A stretch of DNA of 14,211 nucleotides from JAGVXD01 sp964554415 (lineage in GTDB: Archaea > Nanobdellota > Nanobdellia > Pacearchaeales > GW2011-AR1), in assembly GCA_964554415.1 (NCBI GenBank), contig CAZKON010000026.1:1-14211 (forward strand). The letters run 5' to 3'. Below, piece after piece: positions 1-5,301 of the stretch. The notes below the pieces were generated by a model. It ran no database searches and was not told where the DNA came from. It worked only from the letters and a program-made list of their open reading frames with translations. The position numbers and the translations under genes were made by a program. Position 1 is the stretch's first letter. Every line of letters starts with the position of its first letter.

Positions 1-61
1 ATATAAGCCTTTTGGAGTAACTTCATAGTATTAAACTTCATTCGGAGATACTGATAGAAAG

Positions 62-69
62 GTTTATAA
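62..69 (+). promoter_or_regulatory. Possible TATA box of the toxin-antitoxin pair
   Basis: The octamer GTTTATAA is a TATA-like box. It lies too close to the ATG at 73 to serve it as a leaderless start, but fits a transcript starting near 92 and translation from the ATG at 100. A second A/T-rich candidate (AGTATTAAAC, about 27-36) would allow the ATG at 73. Confidence 0.35.
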
Positions 70-72
70 TCT

Positions 73-306
73 ATGGGTTCAATAGTAGATATAGATACCA
101 TGGAGATTACAACAATACAACTAAGCAAAGAAATGAAAGAAAAAATAGCCTCTTTCGGGACTAAGGGTGAGAGCTACGAAGAGATTCTCGAGAGAATTTA
201 TACGATAGCAGCGAGAGAACAATTGCGTGAATTTTTGATGTCTGAGAGGGGATTTGTTCCTATTGATGAAGCCATACAAGAGGCAGACAAGAAATGGCCA
301 AAGTAG
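73..306 (+). CDS. Antitoxin of a RelE-type toxin-antitoxin pair (ribbon-helix-helix-like)
   Basis: Predicted 77-residue antitoxin that would neutralise the toxin encoded directly downstream and probably autorepress the pair. The N-terminal strand TTIQLSKEMKEKIASFG followed by a helix (GESYEEILERI) is the pattern of small archaeal ribbon-helix-helix antitoxins. The C-terminal part is charged and probably wraps the toxin. Its last 13 bases overlap the toxin start, typical of translational coupling. The start is uncertain: the ATG at 73 follows a weak purine stretch (AAAGG, 58-62), but a TATA-like box at 62-69 would put the transcript start near 92 and favour the in-frame ATG at 100, giving a 68-residue protein beginning just before the conserved strand. 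Family identity is recognised by eye; the function as antitoxin rests on this and on the neighbour. Confidence 0.8.
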   Translation: MGSIVDIDTMEITTIQLSKEMKEKIASFGTKGESYEEILERIYTIAAREQLREFLMSERGFVPIDEAIQEADKKWPK

Positions 307-638
307 AAATTCATGAAAACCTCAAAAATGAGATTCTCAGGAAATTTAAGCAGGAATCAAAATTAATCTTCAGACAGATGCAATCTCTTGAAGAGAACCC
401 GTATAAGGGCAAGGCCTTGGGGACCGTCGGAGGAATTGTAATTAAAGAAATTAAATATGGCTCGTTTAGATTTTATTTTATAACTGACGGTTTTAAGTTA
501 AGAGTTATGGACCAGTCAAAACTCACAGATTTATTGATACGATTTGTTCGGATGTCTGATAAAAAGGACCAGCAGAAGACGATAAACAAGATTAAGGAAG
601 TTCTTCTTAAGATAGGTTCGGCAGGACTCAATAACTAA
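294..638 (+). CDS. RelE/ParE-family toxin
   Basis: A 114-residue protein of the archaeal RelE-like toxin family, which in characterised members cleaves mRNA on the ribosome. Family-typical features are an N-terminal helix pair (MAKVEIHENLKNEILRKFKQ, residues 1-20), the segment GGIVIKEIKYGSFRFYFITD (46-65) that forms the central sheet, and the tail LLIRFVRMSDKKDQQKTINK (80-99). Basic and aromatic residues (Lys54, Tyr55, Arg59, Tyr61) sit where RelE toxins carry substrate-contacting residues, but I cannot assign a catalytic set. The ATG lies inside the antitoxin gene (13-base overlap), so the two are almost certainly co-translated. The frame is intact and length is normal. The alternative, a ParE-type gyrase poison, is less likely given the archaeal setting. 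Confidence 0.88.
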   Translation: MAKVEIHENLKNEILRKFKQESKLIFRQMQSLEENPYKGKALGTVGGIVIKEIKYGSFRFYFITDGFKLRVMDQSKLTDLLIRFVRMSDKKDQQKTINKIKEVLLKIGSAGLNN

Positions 639-769
639 AATATTTGAGGTGAGTGTTTGAGTTTAGCGACTATAAAATAGGGCAATTTATGCTAAACAGT
701 CCCTCGGCATATATCTCTTTGAGGGTGAGATGGCTAAATAGGCTAAAATGGGGAAATTTAAAGCATATT

Positions 770-1050
770 TCACTTCGCCTTTTTCCACAGTAAATCAAAA
801 TGTTTTTTGTATGATGATACGACAGTCTTGTTTTTCATCTTAAATACAAGTGGCTCCTGCGTCAAAACAATTATTGCTACAAAATCCGATTGAATGTGTA
901 TTTCAGTTTGCGGTTCAAAATCCTGTTTGAAGTATTTTATTGTTTTCTAATACCCCATAGCTTGCTGTAGGGATAAAGCATGCGCTCTCTTGACAGAAGA
1001 AACGCGTCGATGTTTAAGCGAGCAAGAGTCTGATTTAAGAGATAATTATC
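770..1050 (-). pseudogene. Remnant of a TrmB-like transcriptional regulator (C-terminal part, frameshifted)
   Basis: Reading the minus strand, codons from 946 down to the stop at 772-770 translate as a 58-residue segment ending in DFVAIIVLTQEPLVFKMKNK, a short spacer, then SSYKKHFDLLWKKAK. This resembles the C-terminus of archaeal TrmB-type regulators, where a strand pair is followed by a closing helix ending in F(D/E)LLW.xAK. The frame is closed by TAG at 949-947. A second frame, from 1050 to about 940, continues as NIDAFLLSRERMLYPYSKLW and GIRKQ before a TAA, so the two pieces abut at an A-rich run (minus-strand AGAAAACAATAAAATAC) where a small indel would join them. No N-terminal winged helix is present; the next bases are the palindrome cluster. 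The identification is from pattern recognition and is moderate; the older half could also be fortuitous. Confidence 0.5.
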
Positions 1051-1090
1051 TCAAATATGAGTCCGCTTCGGTTCTTGGTTTTCTTGGATG

Positions 1091-1170
1091 CCCCACTCCG
1101 CCAGCAGGCGGATTTGCCGAAGGCAAACCCTTGGGGTGGGAGCTTCACTACTCCCTGCTTAAGCAGGGAG
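1091..1170. repeat. Palindrome cluster: interrupted hairpin plus a 20-base perfect palindrome
   Basis: Three compact hairpins and one larger one are packed here: TCCGCC-AGCA-GGCGGA (1097-1112), TTTGCC-GAA-GGCAAA (1113-1127) and the perfect palindrome CTCCCTGCTTAAGCAGGGAG (1151-1170). Removing the first two (31 bases, 1097-1127) joins 1092-1096 to 1128-1140 and restores a perfect 8-bp hairpin, CCCACCCC-TT-GGGGTGGG. The restored hairpin, preceded by GATGC and followed by AGCTTCACT, resembles the subterminal hairpins at ends of IS200/IS605-type elements and their TnpB-associated RNAs. No transposase or TnpB is present. The structure is certain from the sequence; the mobile-element origin is inference. 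Confidence 0.6.
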
Positions 1171-1249
1171 ATTGCATGAGGTATTATAGGATTCTCGATG
1201 TTTCAACAATGACTAAGAATATGCGCACCAAGATGCCACAAAGGTAAGA

Positions 1250-1333
1250 TGCGGGAGGTAGGATTCGAACCTGCGCAAGCACTAAGCTACTGCCACCTCA
1301 AGGCAGCCCGTTTGACCACTCCGGCACTCCCGC
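1250..1333 (-). tRNA. tRNA-Leu (anticodon GAG)
   Basis: The reverse strand folds as a complete class II cloverleaf of 84 bases. The acceptor stem GCGGGAG/CTCCCGC is fully paired with discriminator A at 1250. The D arm carries the GG pair, and the anticodon stem CTGCC/GGCAG encloses TTGAGGT with anticodon GAG at 1299-1297. A long variable arm (about 15 bases, AGC...GCT stem) and the loop TTCGAAT follow. Together these identify leucine (CUC/CUU codons). CCA is not encoded. The T stem GCAGG/CCTAC has one C.A mismatch at its second pair. No intron is seen. Confidence 0.95.
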
Positions 1334-1356
1334 ATAGAGAGACGAGAGTCAATGTG

Positions 1357-1365
1357 TTTTTAAAG
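1357..1365. promoter_or_regulatory. Bidirectional TATA box shared by tRNA-Leu and the 94-codon gene
   Basis: TTTTTAAAG reads as CTTTAAAAA on the other strand, a good archaeal TATA box both ways. Its centre (1361) is 28 bases upstream of the tRNA 5' end (1333, minus strand) and 25 bases upstream of the plus-strand ATG at 1386. Both are the distances expected for TBP/TFB-directed initiation, the latter giving a leaderless mRNA. No other good box is seen on either side. Confidence 0.6.
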
Positions 1366-1385
1366 CTATCTTGCGTCCTTTAAAC

Positions 1386-1670
1386 ATGAAGCACCCAAGT
1401 CATGTAGAAGGGTTTGAAGGAACGCTCGAAGAACTTGCGAAACGCATTGGAAATATGAAATACGATGCAGTAAGAGACTTTGTTGATGCCATCGCAAAAG
1501 ACATTCGCAGACAGGCGGACGGAGACAGCTGGGGAAACAGACCCCGGTTAGCAAAACAACACTATGAAACTGCAGCGTATTTAGAAAGTGCGAGGGACGC
1601 GTTGGGGGCAGCATGGACAATCTGCGAGCAGTATATGAACGAAAAAAAAGAAACGAGAGAAAATCTTTAA
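1386..1670 (+). CDS. Hypothetical 94-residue soluble protein
   Basis: I do not recognise the function. The protein begins MKHPSHVEGFEGTLEELAKR and is predicted to be mostly helical, with no signal peptide or membrane segment and a single cysteine (Cys80). The segment MKYDAVRDFVDAIAKDI (residues 24-40) is an amphipathic helix, and 55-84 (LAKQHYETAAYLESARDALG and onwards) looks like a second long helix, so a small helical bundle is likely. Charged residues dominate the C-terminal tail. The ATG at 1386 is chosen over an upstream in-frame TTG at 1371 because a TATA box lies 25 bases before it, as expected for a leaderless transcript. It is divergent from tRNA-Leu and convergent with rpo3, leaving 73 bases between the two stops. 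Similar short N-terminal HPSHxEGF-like proteins may exist in other candidate phyla, but I cannot verify that. Confidence 0.7.
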   Translation: MKHPSHVEGFEGTLEELAKRIGNMKYDAVRDFVDAIAKDIRRQADGDSWGNRPRLAKQHYETAAYLESARDALGAAWTICEQYMNEKKETRENL

Positions 1671-1743
1671 GGAATTGAATCAACGAGTCGCCATTCATCT
1701 TCATAAACAATATCTTTATGGATGCCCATGTGAAAAATTCATC

Positions 1744-2439
1744 CTACTTCAGCGCTTTCTCGAACTCGTCGAGATTTTCCTCTAAGACGTCAAGCGCCTT
1801 TAGGAAAATATCTTTCGTATCCATCTGCCCGAAGGATTCTACAATAAAGAGGAGCTCGTCAGCGTCTTTGATACCTTCCTTGTCAATGCGTGCGATTGCA
1901 TCAGCTTCCGCGTCATTCAGATCGCAGTGCCATTTCGCTCCTTTCTTTTCCGGTTTCATCAAACCCCGAGAGCGCTGAATGATGGCATCAACCTCAGGGG
2001 CAGCAGAGACTTCCTTCAGGTGGCGGTAGTAACAGAGTGCGGAGAGGTATTTTGCATGCTCAATACCGCGACCGAGGCGCGCTGTTGCAACGAACTCAAG
2101 CTTATGCCCATTGCCGAGCAGAGTAATCGGTATCTTCTGTTCAACAACTTCTGCGCTCCCTTTGAGGTCTTCTGCGTAAACTGTGCAGGGACCTGTTTTT
2201 GAGAGTTTCAACTCCACTTTTGTTTTTGCTGATGCACCTTTCGGTGTTTTTAGGGGAAGGAGCCCGAGGCGATGCGCCAGCATTTCATCATAAATTGCAG
2301 AATCATTCTTGAATATCTCGACTTCGTCAATGGCGAGCGTCGGAACTTCGGCAACGCTGCGCCTGATGGCATTCGCAAGTGATTCGTTCGCAGGCATACG
2401 GATGACGAGTTTCTCGGAGGTTTTTTGAATAGTTTCCAT
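1744..2439 (-). CDS. rpo3: DNA-directed RNA polymerase subunit D (Rpo3)
   Basis: This 231-residue protein is the archaeal counterpart of bacterial alpha N-terminal domain and eukaryotic RPB3. It pairs with Rpo11 and, with Rpo10 and Rpo12, forms the platform on which polymerase assembles. Diagnostic segments are LANAIRRSVAEVPTLAIDEV (residues 21-40), the DEMLAHRLGLLPL motif (51-63) and the C-terminal dimerisation helix after GQMDTKDIFLKALDVLEENL. Many archaeal Rpo3 proteins carry an Fe-S cluster in domain 3; here that region (about 130-195) has only Cys136 and Cys172 and no CxxC spacing, so a cluster is unlikely. It is the last gene of the operon, 24 bases after uS11, without an obvious Shine-Dalgarno site. 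The usual archaeal followers eL18, uL13 and uS9 are absent. A T-rich stretch (1734-1741 region) just after the stop could end transcription. Confidence 0.95.
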   Translation of the reverse strand: METIQKTSEKLVIRMPANESLANAIRRSVAEVPTLAIDEVEIFKNDSAIYDEMLAHRLGLLPLKTPKGASAKTKVELKLSKTGPCTVYAEDLKGSAEVVEQKIPITLLGNGHKLEFVATARLGRGIEHAKYLSALCYYRHLKEVSAAPEVDAIIQRSRGLMKPEKKGAKWHCDLNDAEADAIARIDKEGIKDADELLFIVESFGQMDTKDIFLKALDVLEENLDEFEKALK

Positions 2440-2463
2440 GGTATAGTGAGTAAAAAGTGGCTT

Positions 2464-2952
2464 TTAAACTCTTCTCCCTCTCTTCCCCCCTTTCTTCTTC
2501 GGACCGCCTCTTGCGACGCGAGTTGTGTCCAGAATGCTAATAATCTTAAATCCTTCTTTGTCGAGACTCTTTATTGCTGCATGTGCCCCAGAACCGAAGC
2601 TGGTTGTGCCTGTTTTTGCGCGAGTGCGTACATATAATGCAGTTATACCCAAATCTTTCGCACGTTCAGCTGCTTTCTTGGCTATGAACATCGCAATTGT
2701 CGGGTCTGACTTCAAGCGACTATGTTTCGTAACCATACCACCTGTAACGCGAGAGATAGTATTGCCGGCGAGGTCTGTAATGTGAATCATCGTATTATTC
2801 TGAGATGTCTGGATATATGCTATTGCTGGTCGCTCTTCATGCCTATCTTCCACTTTTTCTTCAGTCTTGTTCTCTATTTCCAGAACTGCAACTTCCTGTG
2901 CAGGTTTCTCTTCTTTCTTCTCTTCAAGCTCTGGTGTTGTTTTCTCTGCCAT
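2464..2952 (-). CDS. rps11: Small-subunit ribosomal protein uS11
   Basis: This is the 30S platform protein near the mRNA exit and E site. The core from about residue 43 onward matches uS11: AIAYIQTSQNNTMIHITDLA (43-62), GGMVTKHSRLKSDPTIAMFI (71-90), then GSGAHAAIKSLDKEGFKI and a basic tail GGKRGRRV. At 162 residues it is longer than usual because of an acidic/lysine-rich N-terminal extension of about 40 residues. The C-terminal signature usually written D(V/T)TPxPxDG is altered here to DTTRVARGG, losing the prolines. Its ATG shares one base with the uS4 stop (TAATG), indicating tight coupling. The extension starts MAEK, as does that of uS13. Confidence 0.95.
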   Translation of the reverse strand: MAEKTTPELEEKKEEKPAQEVAVLEIENKTEEKVEDRHEERPAIAYIQTSQNNTMIHITDLAGNTISRVTGGMVTKHSRLKSDPTIAMFIAKKAAERAKDLGITALYVRTRAKTGTTSFGSGAHAAIKSLDKEGFKIISILDTTRVARGGPKKKGGKRGRRV

Positions 2953-3452
2953 TATTTGCCTTCTTCAGTTATTGACTGGGAAGATTCTGACTTGAGCGCA
3001 GATTTTTTCTGTGCTTTCACTTCTATCTTTGATTCTTCATTTAAAGAGACAAGATAACTAGGAATATTTACCACCTTGTTATCAATTAATATATTTTTAT
3101 GAACGACCATCTGCCGTGCTTGGCGCACTGTCTGCGCAAGACCTTTCTGAGCGATAATCGTTGGCAAACGGCGACGCAGAATGTCTTCTACGCTGAGAGC
3201 AAGAACATTGGCAATAGTGTGCGTTTTCAAACCGAGAGCTTTTAATTTGCTAAATAGGACTTCCTGCTCTTCGGGAGCGGACTTTGCAAGAGACTTAGCG
3301 CGGCGGCGGTAATAACTTACTTTTGCGATAGTCTTCCATATCTCGCGCTTGTTCTTTAGAGCATATCTATTAACTAACACATTCTCTTCATCAATACGGG
3401 ACTTTTCATAGAGCTTTTTTGGACGAACGTAACTTTTTCCTTTGCGTATCAT
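2952..3452 (-). CDS. rps4: Small-subunit ribosomal protein uS4
   Basis: This 166-residue primary 16S rRNA-binding protein is needed for early 30S assembly. It has the archaeal/eukaryotic (S9e-like) arrangement: a basic N-terminal region without zinc-knuckle cysteines, a helical domain with EIWKTIAKVSYYRRRAKSLA (37-56), then an S4 RNA-binding domain at about 93-148 (RRRLPTIIAQKGLAQTVRQA, followed by VVHKNILIDNKVVNIPSYLV). The C-terminal tail (149-166) is Ser/Glu/Lys-rich and probably disordered. The start codon overlaps the uS13 stop as ATGA, so translation is likely coupled. uS4 can act as a translational repressor in other organisms, but nothing here shows that. Confidence 0.95.
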   Translation of the reverse strand: MIRKGKSYVRPKKLYEKSRIDEENVLVNRYALKNKREIWKTIAKVSYYRRRAKSLAKSAPEEQEVLFSKLKALGLKTHTIANVLALSVEDILRRRLPTIIAQKGLAQTVRQARQMVVHKNILIDNKVVNIPSYLVSLNEESKIEVKAQKKSALKSESSQSITEEGK

Positions 3453-3982
3453 TTAGTAACTCCTTTCGTCTTCTTACCAACTGCGACAGTCTTATGTACT
3501 CTGAAGTGAGAACCTGTTCTTTGTCCTCGGACAGGCTGCTTGAGTGCGTGCCTTATTCCCTTGTAACTCTTAATCTCCTTTAAACGCTTTATATCGAACT
3601 CGCGTTTTATGTCAAGGTCAGCACCATAGAAATGGGCTGTTCTTCCTGTCTCACGGTCACGCCTTCGATTTTTAAGGAAGTCTGGAACTTCAAGAATATC
3701 AAGAAATTGTTCTATAAGCTTAATGTCATCTTTTGAGAATTCTGCAATCTTCTTTGAGTGAGGTATCTTGAGCTTAAGGCAGATAGCATTTGAAATAGCC
3801 CACGATATGCCTTTTATACGTGTGAGACCAACATAAATGTTTCTTGAACCAGGCAGGTCATAACCATAAATACGGACAAGCACCTCATGATTATCCTCTA
3901 CGACAGGACGTTTTTTTTCAGGAGCTAAGGCTGCCTGTTGTTTTGCCGGCTTCTCTTGTTTCTTTTGTTCTTTCTCTGCCAT
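3449..3982 (-). CDS. rps13: Small-subunit ribosomal protein uS13
   Basis: This protein of the 30S head contacts the P-site tRNA and uL5 across the subunit bridge. The core is clear: LVRIYGYDLPGSRNIYVGLT (35-54) with the helix-two-turn-helix region GISWAISNAICLKLKI, the YKGIRHALKQPVRGQRTGSH segment (140-159) and a basic C-terminal tail ending KKTKGVTK. The family's RGQRT motif is intact. At 177 residues it has an N-terminal extension of about 28 residues rich in Lys, Glu, Gln and Ala, probably disordered. Only three bases separate it from the DUF655 stop, and it overlaps uS4 downstream. There is no separate promoter visible, so it should be expressed from the eL21 promoter or from the gap before DUF655. 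Confidence 0.95.
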   Translation of the reverse strand: MAEKEQKKQEKPAKQQAALAPEKKRPVVEDNHEVLVRIYGYDLPGSRNIYVGLTRIKGISWAISNAICLKLKIPHSKKIAEFSKDDIKLIEQFLDILEVPDFLKNRRRDRETGRTAHFYGADLDIKREFDIKRLKEIKSYKGIRHALKQPVRGQRTGSHFRVHKTVAVGKKTKGVTK

Positions 3983-3985
3983 GTA

Positions 3986-4525
3986 TCATTGTACAAAAAG
4001 GTTAAATCGCTGTCGTTCCAGAAGTTCTTCCAATAAGCGCTTTTCGATTGCTTTTTTAGGATCTGGAATGCTCTTCAACCGTAATTTCATTTCTTCAAAA
4101 GACTCGAAGGGTTTTTCTTCACGGGCCTGTAAAATCTCCTGTGTATGCTTCTTACCGAAGCCAGGAATCAATTCTATTTGGTGCAGTCGAGTATTAATTG
4201 CCTGGGCAGTATTAAAGAAATCAGCATATTTCTTCTCCTGCTCCGCAACTAGCTTTTCGATGAACTCCTGTAGTTGGATCTTCGCAGTCTCAGTCAACTT
4301 CTCGCTGGGCAATTTCCCTGCGATGTAGTATATCTTATCTCTTTTATCTGGGCCTATATAAACCTTTTCTTTAGGTGTTAGCGTGACTCCGCGCCGTGGC
4401 ACGAGTTCAAGAAGAGCAAAAGTCTTTTCACCTATCGCCTGCGCTACCGGCATTGTCCTGCTGCCCATAGGATAACCATAAGGGAGATAGTCTAAAATAA
4501 TTACATTATCTTCTTTGCCAGTCAT
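3986..4525 (-). CDS. DUF655 family nucleic-acid-binding protein
   Basis: This 179-residue protein belongs to the archaeal DUF655 family, of unknown exact function, with an OB-like N-terminal region and a helix-hairpin-helix. Recognisable parts are NVIILDYLPYGYPMGSRTMP (7-26), an acidic/basic strand region with VYIGPDKRDKIYYIAGKL (55-72), and a helix-hairpin-helix at 116-147 centred on LIPGFGKKHTQEILQAREEK. In many archaea the gene sits between rpoF (rpo4) and ksgA; here rpo4 precedes it, but uS13 follows and no ksgA is in the window. A 72-base gap with a 7-bp inverted repeat separates it from rpo4. The conserved placement suggests a role linked to rRNA maturation or translation, which is inference. 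Confidence 0.9.
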   Translation of the reverse strand: MTGKEDNVIILDYLPYGYPMGSRTMPVAQAIGEKTFALLELVPRRGVTLTPKEKVYIGPDKRDKIYYIAGKLPSEKLTETAKIQLQEFIEKLVAEQEKKYADFFNTAQAINTRLHQIELIPGFGKKHTQEILQAREEKPFESFEEMKLRLKSIPDPKKAIEKRLLEELLERQRFNLFVQ

Positions 4526-4554
4526 TGTGATTATAGTCTTATTCCTGAAGCTTA

Positions 4555-4581
4555 GAGAATCTTTGTTTACCCTTGATTCTC
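4555..4581. repeat. Inverted repeat between rpo4 and DUF655
   Basis: GAGAATC (4555-4561) and GATTCTC (4575-4581) form perfect 7-bp arms around a 13-base loop, in the only sizeable gap (72 bases) of the ribosomal/polymerase operon before uS11. It could be a processing hairpin, an operator, or chance. No clear TATA box accompanies it. Confidence 0.4.
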
Positions 4582-4597
4582 AACAGCGGTCAAGAAC

Positions 4598-4918
4598 CTA
4601 AGAGCCTCCTCCTTTCTGAGGGACGCTTTTGATGAGTGCAAGAATGGCTTTTGATTCCTCTTCTGTTAAACTAACCTCGAGAAAAATTTTATTCATGTCT
4701 TCAGCATCATGCGGGAGCATGTCGAGTATTTTTATAATATTTTCTTCCTTTATCTTAGGATTGTTTAAGGCGCGGAGATCGGCTGCCAACTTATCTGCGT
4801 CTGCTTTTGAAATCTTGCAGAATTTTTTCAGATATAGAGCAATAGGCTTAGACTCATCTACTTTCTTCGTATATTCTTTTACTTGTGCCAGAGACAAAGC
4901 GGTTTTATTAAGTATCAT
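4598..4918 (-). CDS. rpo4: DNA-directed RNA polymerase subunit F (Rpo4)
   Basis: This 106-residue protein is the archaeal counterpart of RPB4, which with Rpo7 forms the polymerase stalk that binds emerging RNA and helps open complex formation. The N-terminal strand (MILNKTALSLAQVKEYTKKV, 1-20) packs on Rpo7 and the rest is an HRDC-like helical domain, with ALYLKKFCKISKADADKLAA (27-46) and LDMLPHDAEDMNKIFLEVSL (65-84). The order ending of the family, a short helix with TEEESKAILALIK, is present, followed by a Gly-rich tip. Length is normal. Its ATG overlaps the eL21 stop region by four bases, which fits the conserved eL21-rpo4 pair. Expression is expected from the eL21 promoter. Confidence 0.93.
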   Translation of the reverse strand: MILNKTALSLAQVKEYTKKVDESKPIALYLKKFCKISKADADKLAADLRALNNPKIKEENIIKILDMLPHDAEDMNKIFLEVSLTEEESKAILALIKSVPQKGGGS

Positions 4919-5169
4919 GTTTTTATCCTCGTAAGATGGATTGGTTTAATAAAATATTTTTTCGGCTTGCCTAAGTCTGATATTTCAACACAGTATGCAT
5001 CTCCCTGCTTGCTTAAAACTTCTCCTGTTCTGCCTTGCATGCGCTGCGAATATCCAAATATCTCACTATGCTCACGAACAACTGCTACATGCTCGCCTTT
5101 CTTGAACTGCTGGAAGAACTTTGTGAAAGAGATTCGCCCTCGCTTGCGCGGATGTTTGTGTTTCAGCAT
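4915..5169 (-). CDS. rpl21e: Large-subunit ribosomal protein eL21
   Basis: This 84-residue 50S protein is found only in archaea and eukaryotes. It has the typical RKRGRISFTKFFQQFKKGEH segment (8-27), an SH3-like fold with MQGRTGEVLSKQGDAYCVEI (43-62), and the closing KPKKYFIKPIHLTRIKT. It is somewhat shorter than the roughly 95-100 residues common in archaea, mostly by a trimmed N-terminus. It is first in the operon. A TATA box at 5191-5199 lies 26 bases before the ATG at 5169, so the mRNA is probably leaderless. Another ATG four bases upstream is out of frame. Confidence 0.93.
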   Translation of the reverse strand: MLKHKHPRKRGRISFTKFFQQFKKGEHVAVVREHSEIFGYSQRMQGRTGEVLSKQGDAYCVEISDLGKPKKYFIKPIHLTRIKT

Positions 5170-5190
5170 GCATTAAATGGACAAAATGAG

Positions 5191-5199
5191 TTTAAAAAG
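5191..5199 (-). promoter_or_regulatory. TATA box of the eL21-rpo3 operon
   Basis: CTTTTTAAA on the minus strand is centred 26 bases upstream of the eL21 ATG. This is the expected position for leaderless archaeal transcription and makes it the probable main promoter of the seven-gene operon. Confidence 0.65.
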
Positions 5200-5301
5200 C
5201 TTTGTCCGCTCGGGATTTTTTAGAAAGAAGAATTGCTGAATCAAGGGCAGATTCCCCTAATAAAAAAAGAAGTGAAGACAAAGATAAGAACTCTCAGTAA
5301 A

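Larger units (their letters stand above)
639..1249. other. Gene-free stretch with degraded and palindromic DNA
   Basis: This 611-base stretch contains no intact gene. From left to right it holds A/T-rich DNA with a weak hairpin (CCCTC at 701-705 with GAGGG at 721-725), a TATA-like run at 671-678 with no convincing gene after it, a broken TrmB-like coding remnant on the minus strand (770-1050), a palindrome cluster (1091-1170), and a further 80 bases up to the tRNA 3' end in which I recognise nothing. An open frame at 990-1247 on the plus strand runs across the palindromes and looks spurious. Confidence 0.6.

Noticed and set aside
689..793. 34-codon frame following a TATA-like run
   Set aside because: The box at 671-678 is too close to the ATG for leaderless use, there is no Shine-Dalgarno site, and the frame overlaps the pseudogene antisense.
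811..817. ATGATGA resembling a C box of a C/D guide RNA
   Set aside because: No D box (CTGA) follows at a suitable distance and the bases are accounted for by the TrmB-like coding remnant on the other strand.
990..1247. Open 85-codon frame on the plus strand
   Set aside because: It runs straight through four palindromes, starts with TTG without a supporting site, and is antisense to the TrmB-like remnant. The translation shows no recognisable domain.
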